Shown: positions 33,088-40,893 of the stretch, in pieces
Numbering within the stretch: position 1 is the first letter of the stretch
How the letters are laid out: every line of letters begins with the position of its first letter
Origin: Sulfurospirillum cavolei
Lineage (GTDB): Bacteria; Campylobacterota; Campylobacteria; Campylobacterales; Sulfurospirillaceae
NCBI RefSeq assembly: GCF_001548055.1
Contig: NZ_AP014724.1
Coordinates: 1,922,001 to 1,986,000 of the forward strand
Direction of reading: 5' to 3'
Length of the DNA: 64,000 nucleotides
Notes under the pieces: generated by a model
Databases searched by the model: none
The model's input: only the letters and a program-made list of their open reading frames with translations
Told to the model about the DNA's origin: nothing
Made by a program: the position numbers and the translations under genes

Positions 33088-33105
33088 TTCTCCTTTTCTA
33101 TTTTT

Positions 33106-33140
33106 ACACGCTTTAAAAGCAAAGCTCTTAAAACTACGCT
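33106..33140. repeat. 35-bp hairpin repeat, copy A (nrfH-nrfA spacer)
   Basis: This segment matches 44558-44592 at 30 of 35 positions. Each copy folds as a hairpin around AGC-AAA-GCT; the stem mismatch sits at different places in the two copies while pairing is kept. Here it is followed by a second hairpin, TGCCTC-TTT-GAGGCA (33159-33173), with a T-rich tract after it on the plus strand. Confidence 0.55.
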
Positions 33141-33204
33141 GCGCTATACACTGAAGCTTGCCTCTTTGAGGCAGAACTCTTTTTATTGCGCTTCAAAAAT
33201 AAAG

Positions 33205-33738
33205 CTATTGGACTTCTTTAACACCCAAATTATTCGGTGTCGTGGTAAGACCTCTGACTTTGCCGTGCGGTACGCCTTTATGACACTCCCAACAACGTCT
33301 GCCCGTTGCTACGCTTGGATCGTCATAATTGTGGTTGGCGTCTGCATTTTTAACCATTTGAGAGGTTAAACTCGCATGACACGAAATACAATTCTCCTGA
33401 ACTCTCTTCGCACCGTCGTCACTAATCTTGATCGCATTTTTGTACGTATTGAACGTAAACGCTACGCTATGGTTATACCCGTCACGTGCTTTGGCGATAT
33501 ACTTATTCACGATGTTGTCGTGCGGTAAGTGACAATCGATACATCCGGCCCTCCCAGCATGTGAACTGTGTTGCCATGTCGCGTATTGCGTGTTCATGAC
33601 GTGACAGTTGATACAGGCTTTGGGATCGCTGGAGAGATACGACAACGCTTTAGACGCATGTACCATATAGGCAAAAAAGCCGATGGCGACGACGAAAGCT
33701 AAAAGTGCCGCGTACTTTAGGAAATTACTCTTTTTCAC
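33205..33738 (-). CDS. nrfH: NrfH, tetrahaem NapC/NirT-type quinol dehydrogenase
   Basis: The 177-residue protein has one N-terminal membrane helix (FLKYAALLAFVVAIGFFAYM) and four haem motifs: CINCH, CIDCH, CISCH and CWECH. It oxidises menaquinol at the outer face of the membrane and passes electrons to NrfA. It is the first gene of nrfHAIJ, with AGGAGG upstream of its ATG. Confidence 0.95.
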   Translation of the reverse strand: MKKSNFLKYAALLAFVVAIGFFAYMVHASKALSYLSSDPKACINCHVMNTQYATWQHSSHAGRAGCIDCHLPHDNIVNKYIAKARDGYNHSVAFTFNTYKNAIKISDDGAKRVQENCISCHASLTSQMVKNADANHNYDDPSVATGRRCWECHKGVPHGKVRGLTTTPNNLGVKEVQ

Positions 33739-33970
33739 ATTTCCTCCTTTGATATTCTATGTCGCTTCGTATCGAAACATCAGCGACAACGCCTTATTCG
33801 ACCCAAATACAAGATATAACGCTTTCTTGTATCCAAAGACTTACAACCTCCTATTATTAATTTATTATTAAACAAACAATATAGTAAAAGTTATAGGGTT
33901 ATTGTATAAAGAAAGCCGATAAAAAACCTTGGCCTATGTCAATAAAATGCTAAGGGAGTATTGAAAAAAG
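33739..33970 (-). promoter_or_regulatory. nrf promoter region with inverted repeat
   Basis: The 232-bp gap between nrfH and the upstream regulator gene is AT-rich and must hold the nrf promoter. ATACAAG (33807-33813) and CTTGTAT (33826-33832) are exact reverse complements with a 12-base spacer, a candidate regulator site. I saw no full FNR-type TTGAT-N4-ATCAA site. Confidence 0.4.
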
Positions 33971-34609
33971 TTATAGCATTTCTTGAAGTCTGTCCCTATT
34001 TACGATGCGAATATGATGCTCGTCGCCGACTTCGATCAATCCCGAAGCTTTGAATTTAGAAAGCGTACGTGAGAGGGTTTCGGGAGTGAGGTTGAGAATA
34101 GAAGCCACTTGGGTATTTTTAAGCGTTTTAAACAGTTCTTCGTTTTCCAAAAGAAATTTGGCGACCTTCGCCTCGGCGGTCAAAATAACCTCTTTTTGGA
34201 TCACGTCGATCAAGATTTTATGCTTGGCGATCAGCGATTTGATGATTTCAAAGGAGATGTCGGGATTTTTGAAAAAATCTTTTTCCAATGCTTTGTAGTC
34301 GATGCGAAGCACTTCGCTATCGCTCATAAACTCCGCGGTCGCGGGATAAGGAATAGTTTCAAAATGCGCCAATTCCGCCACCAAGCCTCCGGGATAAAAC
34401 TGATGCAAAAAGATCTGCTGACCTTTATGGTTGGTTTTATACACTTTAAGCGTACCTTGAAGCAATACGTGAAGGTATACGGGCTCGTCGCCCTCGTAAA
34501 AAAGAATCTCTTTGGCACGATACTTTTTAACCGAAGAGATTTTTTTCAGTTTTTCAAGTTGGGTATCGCTCAGATGCGAAAAAATAGCAATATCTCGAAG
34601 TCTATCCAT
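33971..34609 (-). CDS. Crp/Fnr family transcriptional regulator (nrf-linked, copy 2)
   Basis: The 212-residue protein has the Crp fold: effector beta barrel (RAKEILFYEGDEPVYLHVLLQGTLKVYK) and a helix-turn-helix (NTQVASILNLTPETLSRTLSKF, near 168-189). No FNR cysteines. It is a distant paralogue of the regulator at the other end of the nrf cluster, so the operon is flanked by two such regulators, as with the Nss proteins of Wolinella. It reads toward nrfH in the same direction. Confidence 0.85.
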   Translation of the reverse strand: MDRLRDIAIFSHLSDTQLEKLKKISSVKKYRAKEILFYEGDEPVYLHVLLQGTLKVYKTNHKGQQIFLHQFYPGGLVAELAHFETIPYPATAEFMSDSEVLRIDYKALEKDFFKNPDISFEIIKSLIAKHKILIDVIQKEVILTAEAKVAKFLLENEELFKTLKNTQVASILNLTPETLSRTLSKFKASGLIEVGDEHHIRIVNRDRLQEML

Positions 34610-34651
34610 TAGTGCGTCCTTCGGTTAAGATTGAACCTATCGTAACCAAAT

Positions 34652-34668
34652 AAGAATTAGAAATTCTT
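34652..34668. promoter_or_regulatory. Palindrome in divergent crp/receiver promoter region
   Basis: AAGAATT (34652-34658) and AATTCTT (34662-34668) flank three bases. It lies between the divergent regulator and receiver genes. An 11-bp tandem repeat (AATGACTTTGA, 34681-34691 and 34692-34702) and a TATAAT box (34708-34713) follow, the latter placed to serve the receiver gene. Confidence 0.4.
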
Positions 34669-34740
34669 GATAGTATCCAAAATGACTTTGAAATGACTTT
34701 GAAACGTTATAATTATTCTAAGAGAATACGAGGATCAAAC

Positions 34741-35118
34741 GTGAAGAAAAAAATCTTTGAATTGCAGATTCTTTATGTTGAAGATGATCTGATTGTTAGA
34801 GATAATACCGCCGATACCTTAAGTTATTTTTTCAAAAATATCACACTTGCCCAAAACGGGAAAGAAGCACTAGAGCACTTGCAGCGTTTTCAACCCGATG
34901 TGTTAATTACCGATTATGTGATGCCTTATATGAATGGGTATACGCTTATTGTTGAAGCGCGCAAGCTTTACCCGAAATTGATCGCTTTTATTACCAGCAG
35001 TTACACCGATCAAGATAAACTACTCAAATGCATTCCTTTAGGAATTAGCGACTATGTTATCAAGCCTCTTGATTATCATAAACTTTCCAAAGTGGTTCAA
35101 ATGATCTGGCTACACTAA
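34741..35118 (+). CDS. Receiver-only response regulator
   Basis: The 125-residue protein is a complete CheY-like receiver: acidic pocket VEDD, phosphoacceptor aspartate in LITDYVMP, a serine in ITSSYTD and lysine in VIKPLDY. There is no DNA-binding domain. Translation most likely starts at GTG 34741, with GAGGA upstream, not at the ATG at 34693, which lies upstream of the TATAAT box. The stop codon falls inside the 4-bp target duplication of the adjacent insertion sequence, so the gene may have been longer before an older rearrangement, though the present stop predates the insertion if the duplication is real. Confidence 0.75.
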   Translation: MKKKIFELQILYVEDDLIVRDNTADTLSYFFKNITLAQNGKEALEHLQRFQPDVLITDYVMPYMNGYTLIVEARKLYPKLIAFITSSYTDQDKLLKCIPLGISDYVIKPLDYHKLSKVVQMIWLH

Positions 35119-35169
35119 ATGATACACAGAGATGATAGAATTTCTGTAAATCATAAAGAGGATAAACGT

Positions 35170-35487
35170 ATGTCAGGGAGAGTACAAAGATATACCCAAG
35201 AATTTAAAGATTCAGCGATACAGTTGGCATTAAACAGTGAGAAATCTGCGATGGTAATTGCCAAAGAGTTGGGGATGAGTGAGAAGACTTTATATGCATG
35301 GTTACGTCAATATCGTCAGAAGCATCATTTGGAATCTCCAATGATTGTACGTTCTTCAATCAACCATCATGCCAAAGAGAGCGTGGAAGAAGAGAACAAG
35401 CGCTTGCGTAAAGAGAATGCCCGTTTAAAGATGGAAAGAGATATCTTAAAAAAGGCAGCGGCGTTCTTCGCAAACGAAGCTCATTGA
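35170..35487 (+). CDS. IS3-family OrfA (helix-turn-helix protein)
   Basis: The 105-residue protein from the ATG at 35170 (GAGGA upstream) has an N-terminal helix-turn-helix that binds the element's ends (YTQEFKDSAIQLAL...AKELGMSEKTLYAWLRQYR) and a leucine-zipper-like tail (EEENKRLRKENARLKMERDILKKA). A slippery heptamer near its end allows fusion to OrfB. Confidence 0.9.
   Translation: MSGRVQRYTQEFKDSAIQLALNSEKSAMVIAKELGMSEKTLYAWLRQYRQKHHLESPMIVRSSINHHAKESVEEENKRLRKENARLKMERDILKKAAAFFANEAH
35448..35454 (+). promoter_or_regulatory. Programmed -1 frameshift site A AAA AAG
   Basis: In the orfA frame the sequence reads TTA AAA AAG, giving the canonical A-AAA-AAG slippery heptamer. After a -1 slip the frame stays open through the orfA stop and continues into orfB, which lies in exactly the -1 frame. 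This is the known way IS150-like elements make the OrfAB transposase. Confidence 0.8.
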
Positions 35488-36356
35488 AGTACGCCTGGAT
35501 CAAAGAGCATTGCAACGAATTCAATGTTGCATCAATGTGTCATATATTAGAGGTATCAAGGAACTGTTATTATCGATGGCTTCGTATTGAAAAACAAGAA
35601 GATACTTTTTTAAATACGATGATCAAGGATATTTTTCTTGGAACCTATCAAACCTATGGCACGCGTCGTCTAAAAAAAAGACTTGAGCAACTCTATGGCT
35701 TGATCGTTTCTCGTAGACGAATTGCAAGGATTATGAAAAAATTAGGACTCAGTTGTCGCAATAAACGTCGTTTTAGAGTGCTTACCACCAATTCCAATCA
35801 TACGTATGCCATTGCCCCTAATCGAATACAACAAGACTTTTATACATCAACGCCCGATCAAATGTATGTGGGCGATATCACCTATATTCCGACACAAGAA
35901 GGGTGGCTGTATTTAGCGGTTGTAATTGATTTATATTCGAGAAGAGTCATCGGGTGGTCTATGGATACACATATGAGTTCCATGCTTGTCAATGATGCTT
36001 TATTTATGGCACTTAAAAAGCGTAATCCTCCTCATGGTGTTATCTGGCATACCGATCGCGGCAGTCAATATGCTTCTGATGCTCACAAAGCCTTACTTAA
36101 GGAATATGGCATCGTTCAGAGTATGAGTGCTAAGGGAAACTGTTACGATAATGCTGTTGCTGAGAGTTTTTTTCACTCGCTAAAAACCGAACTGACACAT
36201 CACATGAAATTTGAAACAAGGAGCCAAGCCAATCAAGCAATATTTGAATATATTGAAGTGTTTTACAATAGACAGAGGTTACACTCAAGTAATGGCTATT
36301 TATCTCCGGTAGATTTTGAAAATAGATACTTGTTACAAAACAACATCAGTGCTTAG
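35484..36356 (+). CDS. IS3-family OrfB (DDE transposase)
   Basis: The 290-codon frame has an HTH_21-like region and the rve integrase core: D in MYVGDITYI, D in WHTDRGSQYAS and E in NAVAESFFHSLK, the DDE triad. It could start at TTG 35484, which overlaps the orfA stop, but production as an OrfAB fusion by frameshifting is more likely. It ends 22 bases before the right end of the element. Confidence 0.92.
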   Translation: MKYAWIKEHCNEFNVASMCHILEVSRNCYYRWLRIEKQEDTFLNTMIKDIFLGTYQTYGTRRLKKRLEQLYGLIVSRRRIARIMKKLGLSCRNKRRFRVLTTNSNHTYAIAPNRIQQDFYTSTPDQMYVGDITYIPTQEGWLYLAVVIDLYSRRVIGWSMDTHMSSMLVNDALFMALKKRNPPHGVIWHTDRGSQYASDAHKALLKEYGIVQSMSAKGNCYDNAVAESFFHSLKTELTHHMKFETRSQANQAIFEYIEVFYNRQRLHSSNGYLSPVDFENRYLLQNNISA

Positions 36357-36381
36357 ACATTTTCTTTTCTGTGTATCATAA

Positions 36382-37209
36382 ACTGTTGACAGATCAGTTT
36401 TAGCGGGCGGAACAAAATCCTACGACTTTAGGCTTGATTTAAGAGTCGTTTGGCAGGCTATTTGTAAAAACCATCCGCGTGCCGATGAAGTTCAATATCC
36501 GCTTTGGCAAGGTCTTGCAACCAAAGATGCCAAAATGAGTAAAGAAGACCTAACACAAAGAGTCAATGAGTGTTTAGGGCTTAACAAACCGGAAGCTGAG
36601 CGTTCCGACAAACAAAAAGAAAATCTTAAAACCATTGTTAACGTCATAAAAATCCCTGAAAAAAGTATTCAAGGGCATCTCGCTTGGGCGACACAACATT
36701 TTCAAGATATTGTTTTCAATCGATTAGACGGACGTAACCCGTTCGGAAATGAACATGTCAAGTATGTCGGTTCATCCAACGATGAAGAACTCAATAAAAA
36801 AGTACTTCGTTATAAGGCTGACCCAACCGCTGTTGCCGATTTTGGTCGAGATACGAATCCAACCGGAGATATTGCACTTCCTATCATTACGATGCGTGGG
36901 ATCAACGATCCTATAGCCTTTGTCGAACTTGCCGATACGTGGGAAGAAACGGTTACAAAAGCAGGACATTCTAGCACGATGGTACAACTCTATACGAACG
37001 ACAAAGAGCACAGTTATCTTAGTGATGCACAATATATTGCGGCAATGAATGCTCTTGTGGCATGGGTTGAAACGGGTAAAAAACCGTCACCCCTTGAAAT
37101 ATCACAAAAATGCGGTATGCTTGATTCCAAATGGCATCCGAAAACAGATTGCCGCATGATGCCCGAATATAAACCGTTGCCTCTTTCAAGTCGCGTACCG
37201 ACACGCTAA
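36382..37209 (+). pseudogene. 5'-truncated alpha/beta hydrolase
   Basis: The frame is open from the right edge of the insertion sequence (TVDRSVLAGGTKSYDFRLD...) and includes an internal ATG at 36535 that would give a 224-residue product. The C-terminal catalytic aspartate (MRGINDPIAFVE) and histidine (NDKEHSYL) of an alpha/beta hydrolase are present, but the N-terminal part with the nucleophile serine and signal peptide is missing. The gene is therefore a remnant. It ends with a strong hairpin. Confidence 0.7.
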
Positions 37210-37218
37210 AGATTTTTC

Positions 37219-37247
37219 TCAGAAGAGCATGATAGGTGCTCTTCTGA
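37219..37247 (+). terminator. 11-bp-arm hairpin after the hydrolase remnant
   Basis: TCAGAAGAGCA (37219-37229) pairs perfectly with TGCTCTTCTGA (37237-37247) around a 7-base loop, 10 bases after the stop codon. The following U-tract is weak. Confidence 0.6.
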
Positions 37248-37266
37248 ATTCTCGTCGAGAAATGGC

Positions 37267-37368
37267 ATGAATATGAATACTTTCCTTTGGTTGATAGTTT
37301 TTGTAAATATCGTACTAATATCGTGGTCAGCGTTGATTATAAATTTTATCGATAAACATCGTCGATAA
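37267..37368 (+). CDS. Possible 33-aa single-span membrane peptide
   Basis: The frame encodes MNMNTFLWLIVFVNIVLISW followed by SALIINFIDKHRR: one hydrophobic helix and a basic end. The ribosome binding site is weak, so expression is doubtful. The rest of the 314-base gap between the hydrolase remnant and glnS (37210-37523) holds the hairpin above and AT-rich promoter-like sequence only. Confidence 0.3.
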   Translation: MNMNTFLWLIVFVNIVLISWSALIINFIDKHRR

Positions 37369-37523
37369 ACGGTTTCGGCTATCATCCTTTTCCTTAATTA
37401 CAGATACTTTAATCCCACATAAGATAAAATAACCTATTCCTTAAATCTTGTTCATTCATCTAGCGCTAACGCTTGATAAAATAAAGATTTGCAAGAGTCA
37501 TCAATCAAAAAGGTTTGAAGAAC

Positions 37524-39764
37524 ATGAGCGAGAGCAAAGATTTTTTACGCGTCAAAGTTGAAGAGGATTTAAAATCCGGTAAGTATCAAGAAGTGACGAC
37601 ACGGTTTCCTCCCGAGCCCAACGGATTTCCACACATCGGACACGCGAAGTCTATTGGTATCAATTTTGGCATTGCGCGCGATTATCACGGAAAGTGTAAC
37701 CTTCGTATGGACGACACCAACCCAACCACTGAGGACATGCGCTACGTCGAAGCGCTCAAAGATGCGGTCACATGGCTTGGGTTTTCATGGGCAGGTGAAG
37801 TGCGTTTTGCCTCAGACTATTTTCCCAAAATCTACGACTATGCCGTGCAACTGGTGAAAATGGGCAAAGCCTACGTCGATAGCCTAGATGAAGAAGCGAT
37901 CCGCGAATACCGTGGAAGTGTTACCGAAGCTGGTCGCCGAAGCGTGTATGCAAATCGTAGCATCGAAGAAAACCTAGACCTATTGGAGCGCATGAAAAAA
38001 GGCGAATTTAAAGATGGCGAGCATGTTTTGCGTGCGAAGATCGACATGAGTGCCGCCAATATGAAAATGCGCGACCCACTTTTATACCGTATCCGCCACG
38101 CGCACCATTTTAGAACAGGCGATGAGTGGTGCATCTACCCGATGTACGACTTTGCGCACTGTTTATCAGACTACATCGAGGGTGTGACGCACTCCATCTG
38201 TACGCTCGAATTTGAGAACAACCGCGACATTTACGACTGGGTTTTAGACGCGCTCGATCTCACCCCGCCTCGTCCGTACCAACACGAATTTGCTCGCCTT
38301 GGCATGAACTACACGGTCATGAGCAAACGTAAACTCTTAGAACTGGTCAATGGAAATTACGTCAACGGCTGGGACGACCCACGTTTGCCTACTATCGCCG
38401 GCTACAAGCGAAGAGGCTATACGCCAGAAGCCATCAACAATTTTTGTGAGCAAATCGGTATCGCCAAAGCCAATTCTACCGTCGATGTGGCACAGCTAGA
38501 ATTTTGCATCAGGGATGACCTCAACCCCAAAGTACCGCGCGTCATGTGTGTGCTAGACCCGCTTAAAGTCGTCATCGAAAACTACGAGGGCGAAGAAGAG
38601 ATCGATGCATCGTATTACCCGCACGATGTACCAAAAGTTGGCTCGCGCACACTTCCTTTTTCACGCGAAATTTACATCGAAAGGGACGATTTTTCAGAAA
38701 ATCCGATTGAGGGCTATTACCGCTTAACGCCCCATCAACCCGTGCGCCTAAAGCATGCCTACATTCTTACATGTAAAGAGGTCATCAAAGATAAAAACGG
38801 AAAGATCGTTGAGATCAAAGCCGTGTACCACCCCGACTCCAAAAGCGGCACCGATATGAGTGGTATTAAAACCAAAAGCGCGATTCATTGGGTGAGTGCC
38901 AAACATGCTAAAAAAGCCGAAGTGCGACTGTATGAGCGTCTGTACAAAGTCGATGCACCGGAGGGATTGGACGATCTTAATCCTGATTCTTTACATGTCA
39001 TCAAAAATGCCCTTATCGAACCTGCGGTCATCACCGAAAAACCGGACGTGCGTTTTCAGTTTGAACGCCAAGGCTATTTTTACGCCGACCCGATCGATTA
39101 TACCGACGAAAAACCTGTCTTCAATAAGATCGTAGGGCTCAAAGACTCGTGGGCAAAAAAGAGTGAAACCGCAAAATCTGCCCCCAAAACAGAGAGCAAA
39201 AAAGCACATGTTGAAGGCGATGTCGCCCCGATGAGTGACGAGGAAAAAGCACGTTTTGAAGCGTACATGAAAAGCGGGCTTAACAATGAGATCGCTAAAA
39301 CCTTGGCGCGCGATGCTGAACTGTCACATTTTTACGAAGCAACGCTTTTACATGTAAAGAGTCCAACCAGCATCGCCAACATCGTAGCCAACGATGTTGC
39401 ACGCGAACTTAAACGCGAGGTTGAGCTGAAATTTGGTGCCAAAGAAGTCGCCGAATTGGTTTCGATGATGGACGAAGGGGTGATCTCCAGTAAGATCGCA
39501 AAACAGATCTTTGAAACGATGGCACAAACAGGCGAAAATCCGACTCACATCGTCGAAACACAAGGGCTTAAACAGATCAGTGACCCTGCTCTTTTAAAAC
39601 CGTTGATCGACGAGGTGATCGCTAAAAACCCCGATAATGTCACCAAATACAAAGCGGGCAATACCAACCTTTTTGGCTTTTTTGTAGGGCAGGTACTTAA
39701 AAACAGTGGCGGAAAAGCCAACCCAAGCGTAGTGAATACCCTCGTGGGCGAGGCATTGAAATAA
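37524..39764 (+). CDS. glnS: Glutaminyl-tRNA synthetase with GatB/YqeY-type C-terminal domain
   Basis: The 746-residue enzyme has the class I motifs PPEPNGFPHIGHAKS (HIGH) and YTVMSKRKL (KMSKS-type), and the GlnRS beta-barrel anticodon domain. After about residue 560 it carries an additional domain matching the GatB/YqeY tail (FEAYMKSGLNNEIAKTLARD... VKSPTSIANIVANDVARELKR ... GISKIAKQIFE-like ... YKAGNTNLFGFFVGQVLK). Such a tail is known in Deinococcus GlnRS, where it aids tRNA binding. Many Campylobacterota lack GlnRS and use GatCAB, so this gene may be acquired. ATG 37524 is used; a TTG at 37515 is possible. Confidence 0.92.
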   Translation: MSESKDFLRVKVEEDLKSGKYQEVTTRFPPEPNGFPHIGHAKSIGINFGIARDYHGKCNLRMDDTNPTTEDMRYVEALKDAVTWLGFSWAGEVRFASDYFPKIYDYAVQLVKMGKAYVDSLDEEAIREYRGSVTEAGRRSVYANRSIEENLDLLERMKKGEFKDGEHVLRAKIDMSAANMKMRDPLLYRIRHAHHFRTGDEWCIYPMYDFAHCLSDYIEGVTHSICTLEFENNRDIYDWVLDALDLTPPRPYQHEFARLGMNYTVMSKRKLLELVNGNYVNGWDDPRLPTIAGYKRRGYTPEAINNFCEQIGIAKANSTVDVAQLEFCIRDDLNPKVPRVMCVLDPLKVVIENYEGEEEIDASYYPHDVPKVGSRTLPFSREIYIERDDFSENPIEGYYRLTPHQPVRLKHAYILTCKEVIKDKNGKIVEIKAVYHPDSKSGTDMSGIKTKSAIHWVSAKHAKKAEVRLYERLYKVDAPEGLDDLNPDSLHVIKNALIEPAVITEKPDVRFQFERQGYFYADPIDYTDEKPVFNKIVGLKDSWAKKSETAKSAPKTESKKAHVEGDVAPMSDEEKARFEAYMKSGLNNEIAKTLARDAELSHFYEATLLHVKSPTSIANIVANDVARELKREVELKFGAKEVAELVSMMDEGVISSKIAKQIFETMAQTGENPTHIVETQGLKQISDPALLKPLIDEVIAKNPDNVTKYKAGNTNLFGFFVGQVLKNSGGKANPSVVNTLVGEALK

Positions 39765-40600
39765 TGTACCGATGGTCATTTTCTCCGATGCGTGACCTAA
39801 GCCTTAACGATCTTCGTATGGCACTGTTAAATTTTATCGCCGCCAAGCAAGCCAACGAGCCTTTTATCGTGCGCGTTGACGATGCCGATAAAGGACATGG
39901 CGTTGAAGATAAAGAGCACGATACTTTGGATATGTTGGCACTCTTTGGTATTTCGTACGCACAGTTGTACTACCAAAGCCGCAATTTCAAATACCACCTC
40001 CAGTTTGCCTCCACACTGTTGGATCAACACAAAGCCTTTATCTGTTTTTGTCCCGAAAACAAAACCCCTTACGACGGTACATGTGAAAACTTAAGCTCCG
40101 AAGAGGTTTTAAATAACCCCAATCCGTTTGTCCTTCGCATGAAAAAACGGACAAAAGACGAAGATAGCTTCGTCATCATGAAAACAGACAAATACCCCAC
40201 GCCACTTTTTGCCCGTGCGTGCGACGATATGCTCCAAGGCGTTACGACGATTATCGACGAAGAAGCCCACCGAAGCAACGCGCCTCAAGAGGAGTGGATT
40301 CGCAAAAGCTTAGGGTACGATCAAGCGATGCACTACGCGTACGTTCCGGCGTTTCAAGACGCAAAGCAGAGCGTGCAAGGACTTTTAGACGAAGGTTTCA
40401 TACCCGAAGCGATCGCCAATTACCTGCTGATGCCAAACCGTATCCTTACGTTGGAAGCCATGATCGCGACATTTGATCCGCAAAGTGATCTTCTTACTTC
40501 GTTCGAAATGGAGACGCTGCGTGCGATCAACCGTGAACATATTCAAAAACTAGACGATTCTCAACATGTTAAAAAATATCCGAAGGAGATTCTCAAATGA
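39764..40600 (+). CDS. Degenerate glutamyl-tRNA synthetase-like protein (278 aa)
   Basis: The protein follows the GluRS catalytic domain from end to end: SFSPMRDLSLNDLRMALLNF at the HIGH position, FIVRVDDAD, AFICFCPENKTPYDGTCENL, TTIIDEEAHRSNAPQEEWI and VQGLLDEGFIPEAIANYLL. The HIGH tetrapeptide is replaced (LSLND) and the KLSKR loop is deleted: the segment AFQDAKQSVQGL joins what should flank it. The anticodon-binding domain is cut to a short tail. It is half the usual length. It cannot be an ordinary aminoacylating enzyme. It is translationally coupled to glnS (TAATG) and to yggT. Confidence 0.8.
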   Translation: MYRWSFSPMRDLSLNDLRMALLNFIAAKQANEPFIVRVDDADKGHGVEDKEHDTLDMLALFGISYAQLYYQSRNFKYHLQFASTLLDQHKAFICFCPENKTPYDGTCENLSSEEVLNNPNPFVLRMKKRTKDEDSFVIMKTDKYPTPLFARACDDMLQGVTTIIDEEAHRSNAPQEEWIRKSLGYDQAMHYAYVPAFQDAKQSVQGLLDEGFIPEAIANYLLMPNRILTLEAMIATFDPQSDLLTSFEMETLRAINREHIQKLDDSQHVKKYPKEILK

Positions 40601-40893
40601 TCGTATTATCTACTCTCGTTGAAGCGTTAGCCTCCTTATTGCATACCGTCATCAACATCTATATTTGGATCGTGATTATCGCGGCATTGCTTTCGTTTGT
40701 CAGACCCGATCCGTACAATCCGATCGTTCAAGTCTTGTACCGCTTGACGAACCCCGTTTACGCATTGATTCGCCGTTACGTTCCGACCTTGATCGGAGGT
40801 ATCGATTTAGCACCGCTTATCGTCATTTTAGCGTTACAATTCATCGACTTATTTGCCGTAAAACTCTTATTCGCGCTTGCCAATGCTTTATAG
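40597..40893 (+). CDS. YggT family membrane protein
   Basis: The 98-residue protein has two membrane helices and the YggT pattern: WIVIIAALLSFVRPDPYNPIVQVLYRLTNPVYALIRRYVP, with the proline/arginine-rich loop. The role is unclear; family members are linked to cell division or osmotic balance. It overlaps both neighbours by a few bases. Confidence 0.87.
   Translation: MIVLSTLVEALASLLHTVINIYIWIVIIAALLSFVRPDPYNPIVQVLYRLTNPVYALIRRYVPTLIGGIDLAPLIVILALQFIDLFAVKLLFALANAL

Larger units (their letters stand above)
35120..36378 (+). mobile_element. Complete IS3-family insertion sequence (1259 bp)
   Basis: Terminal inverted repeats TGATACACAGA (35120-35130) and TCTGTGTATCA (36368-36378) are perfect over 11 bases. 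TAAA at 35116-35119 and again at 36379-36382 fits a 4-bp target duplication. Inside are orfA and orfB in the usual IS3 arrangement with a slippery site. All parts look intact, so the element is probably active or recently active. Confidence 0.92.

Noticed and set aside
33739-33970. FNR or NssR-type binding site before nrfH
   Set aside because: Only a half site (TTGAT near the nrfH start) is present; it overlaps the ribosome binding region and lacks the second half.
34741-35118. Response regulator truncated by the insertion sequence
   Set aside because: The stop codon lies in the duplicated TAAA, so it existed before the insertion if that duplication is real; the receiver domain itself is complete.
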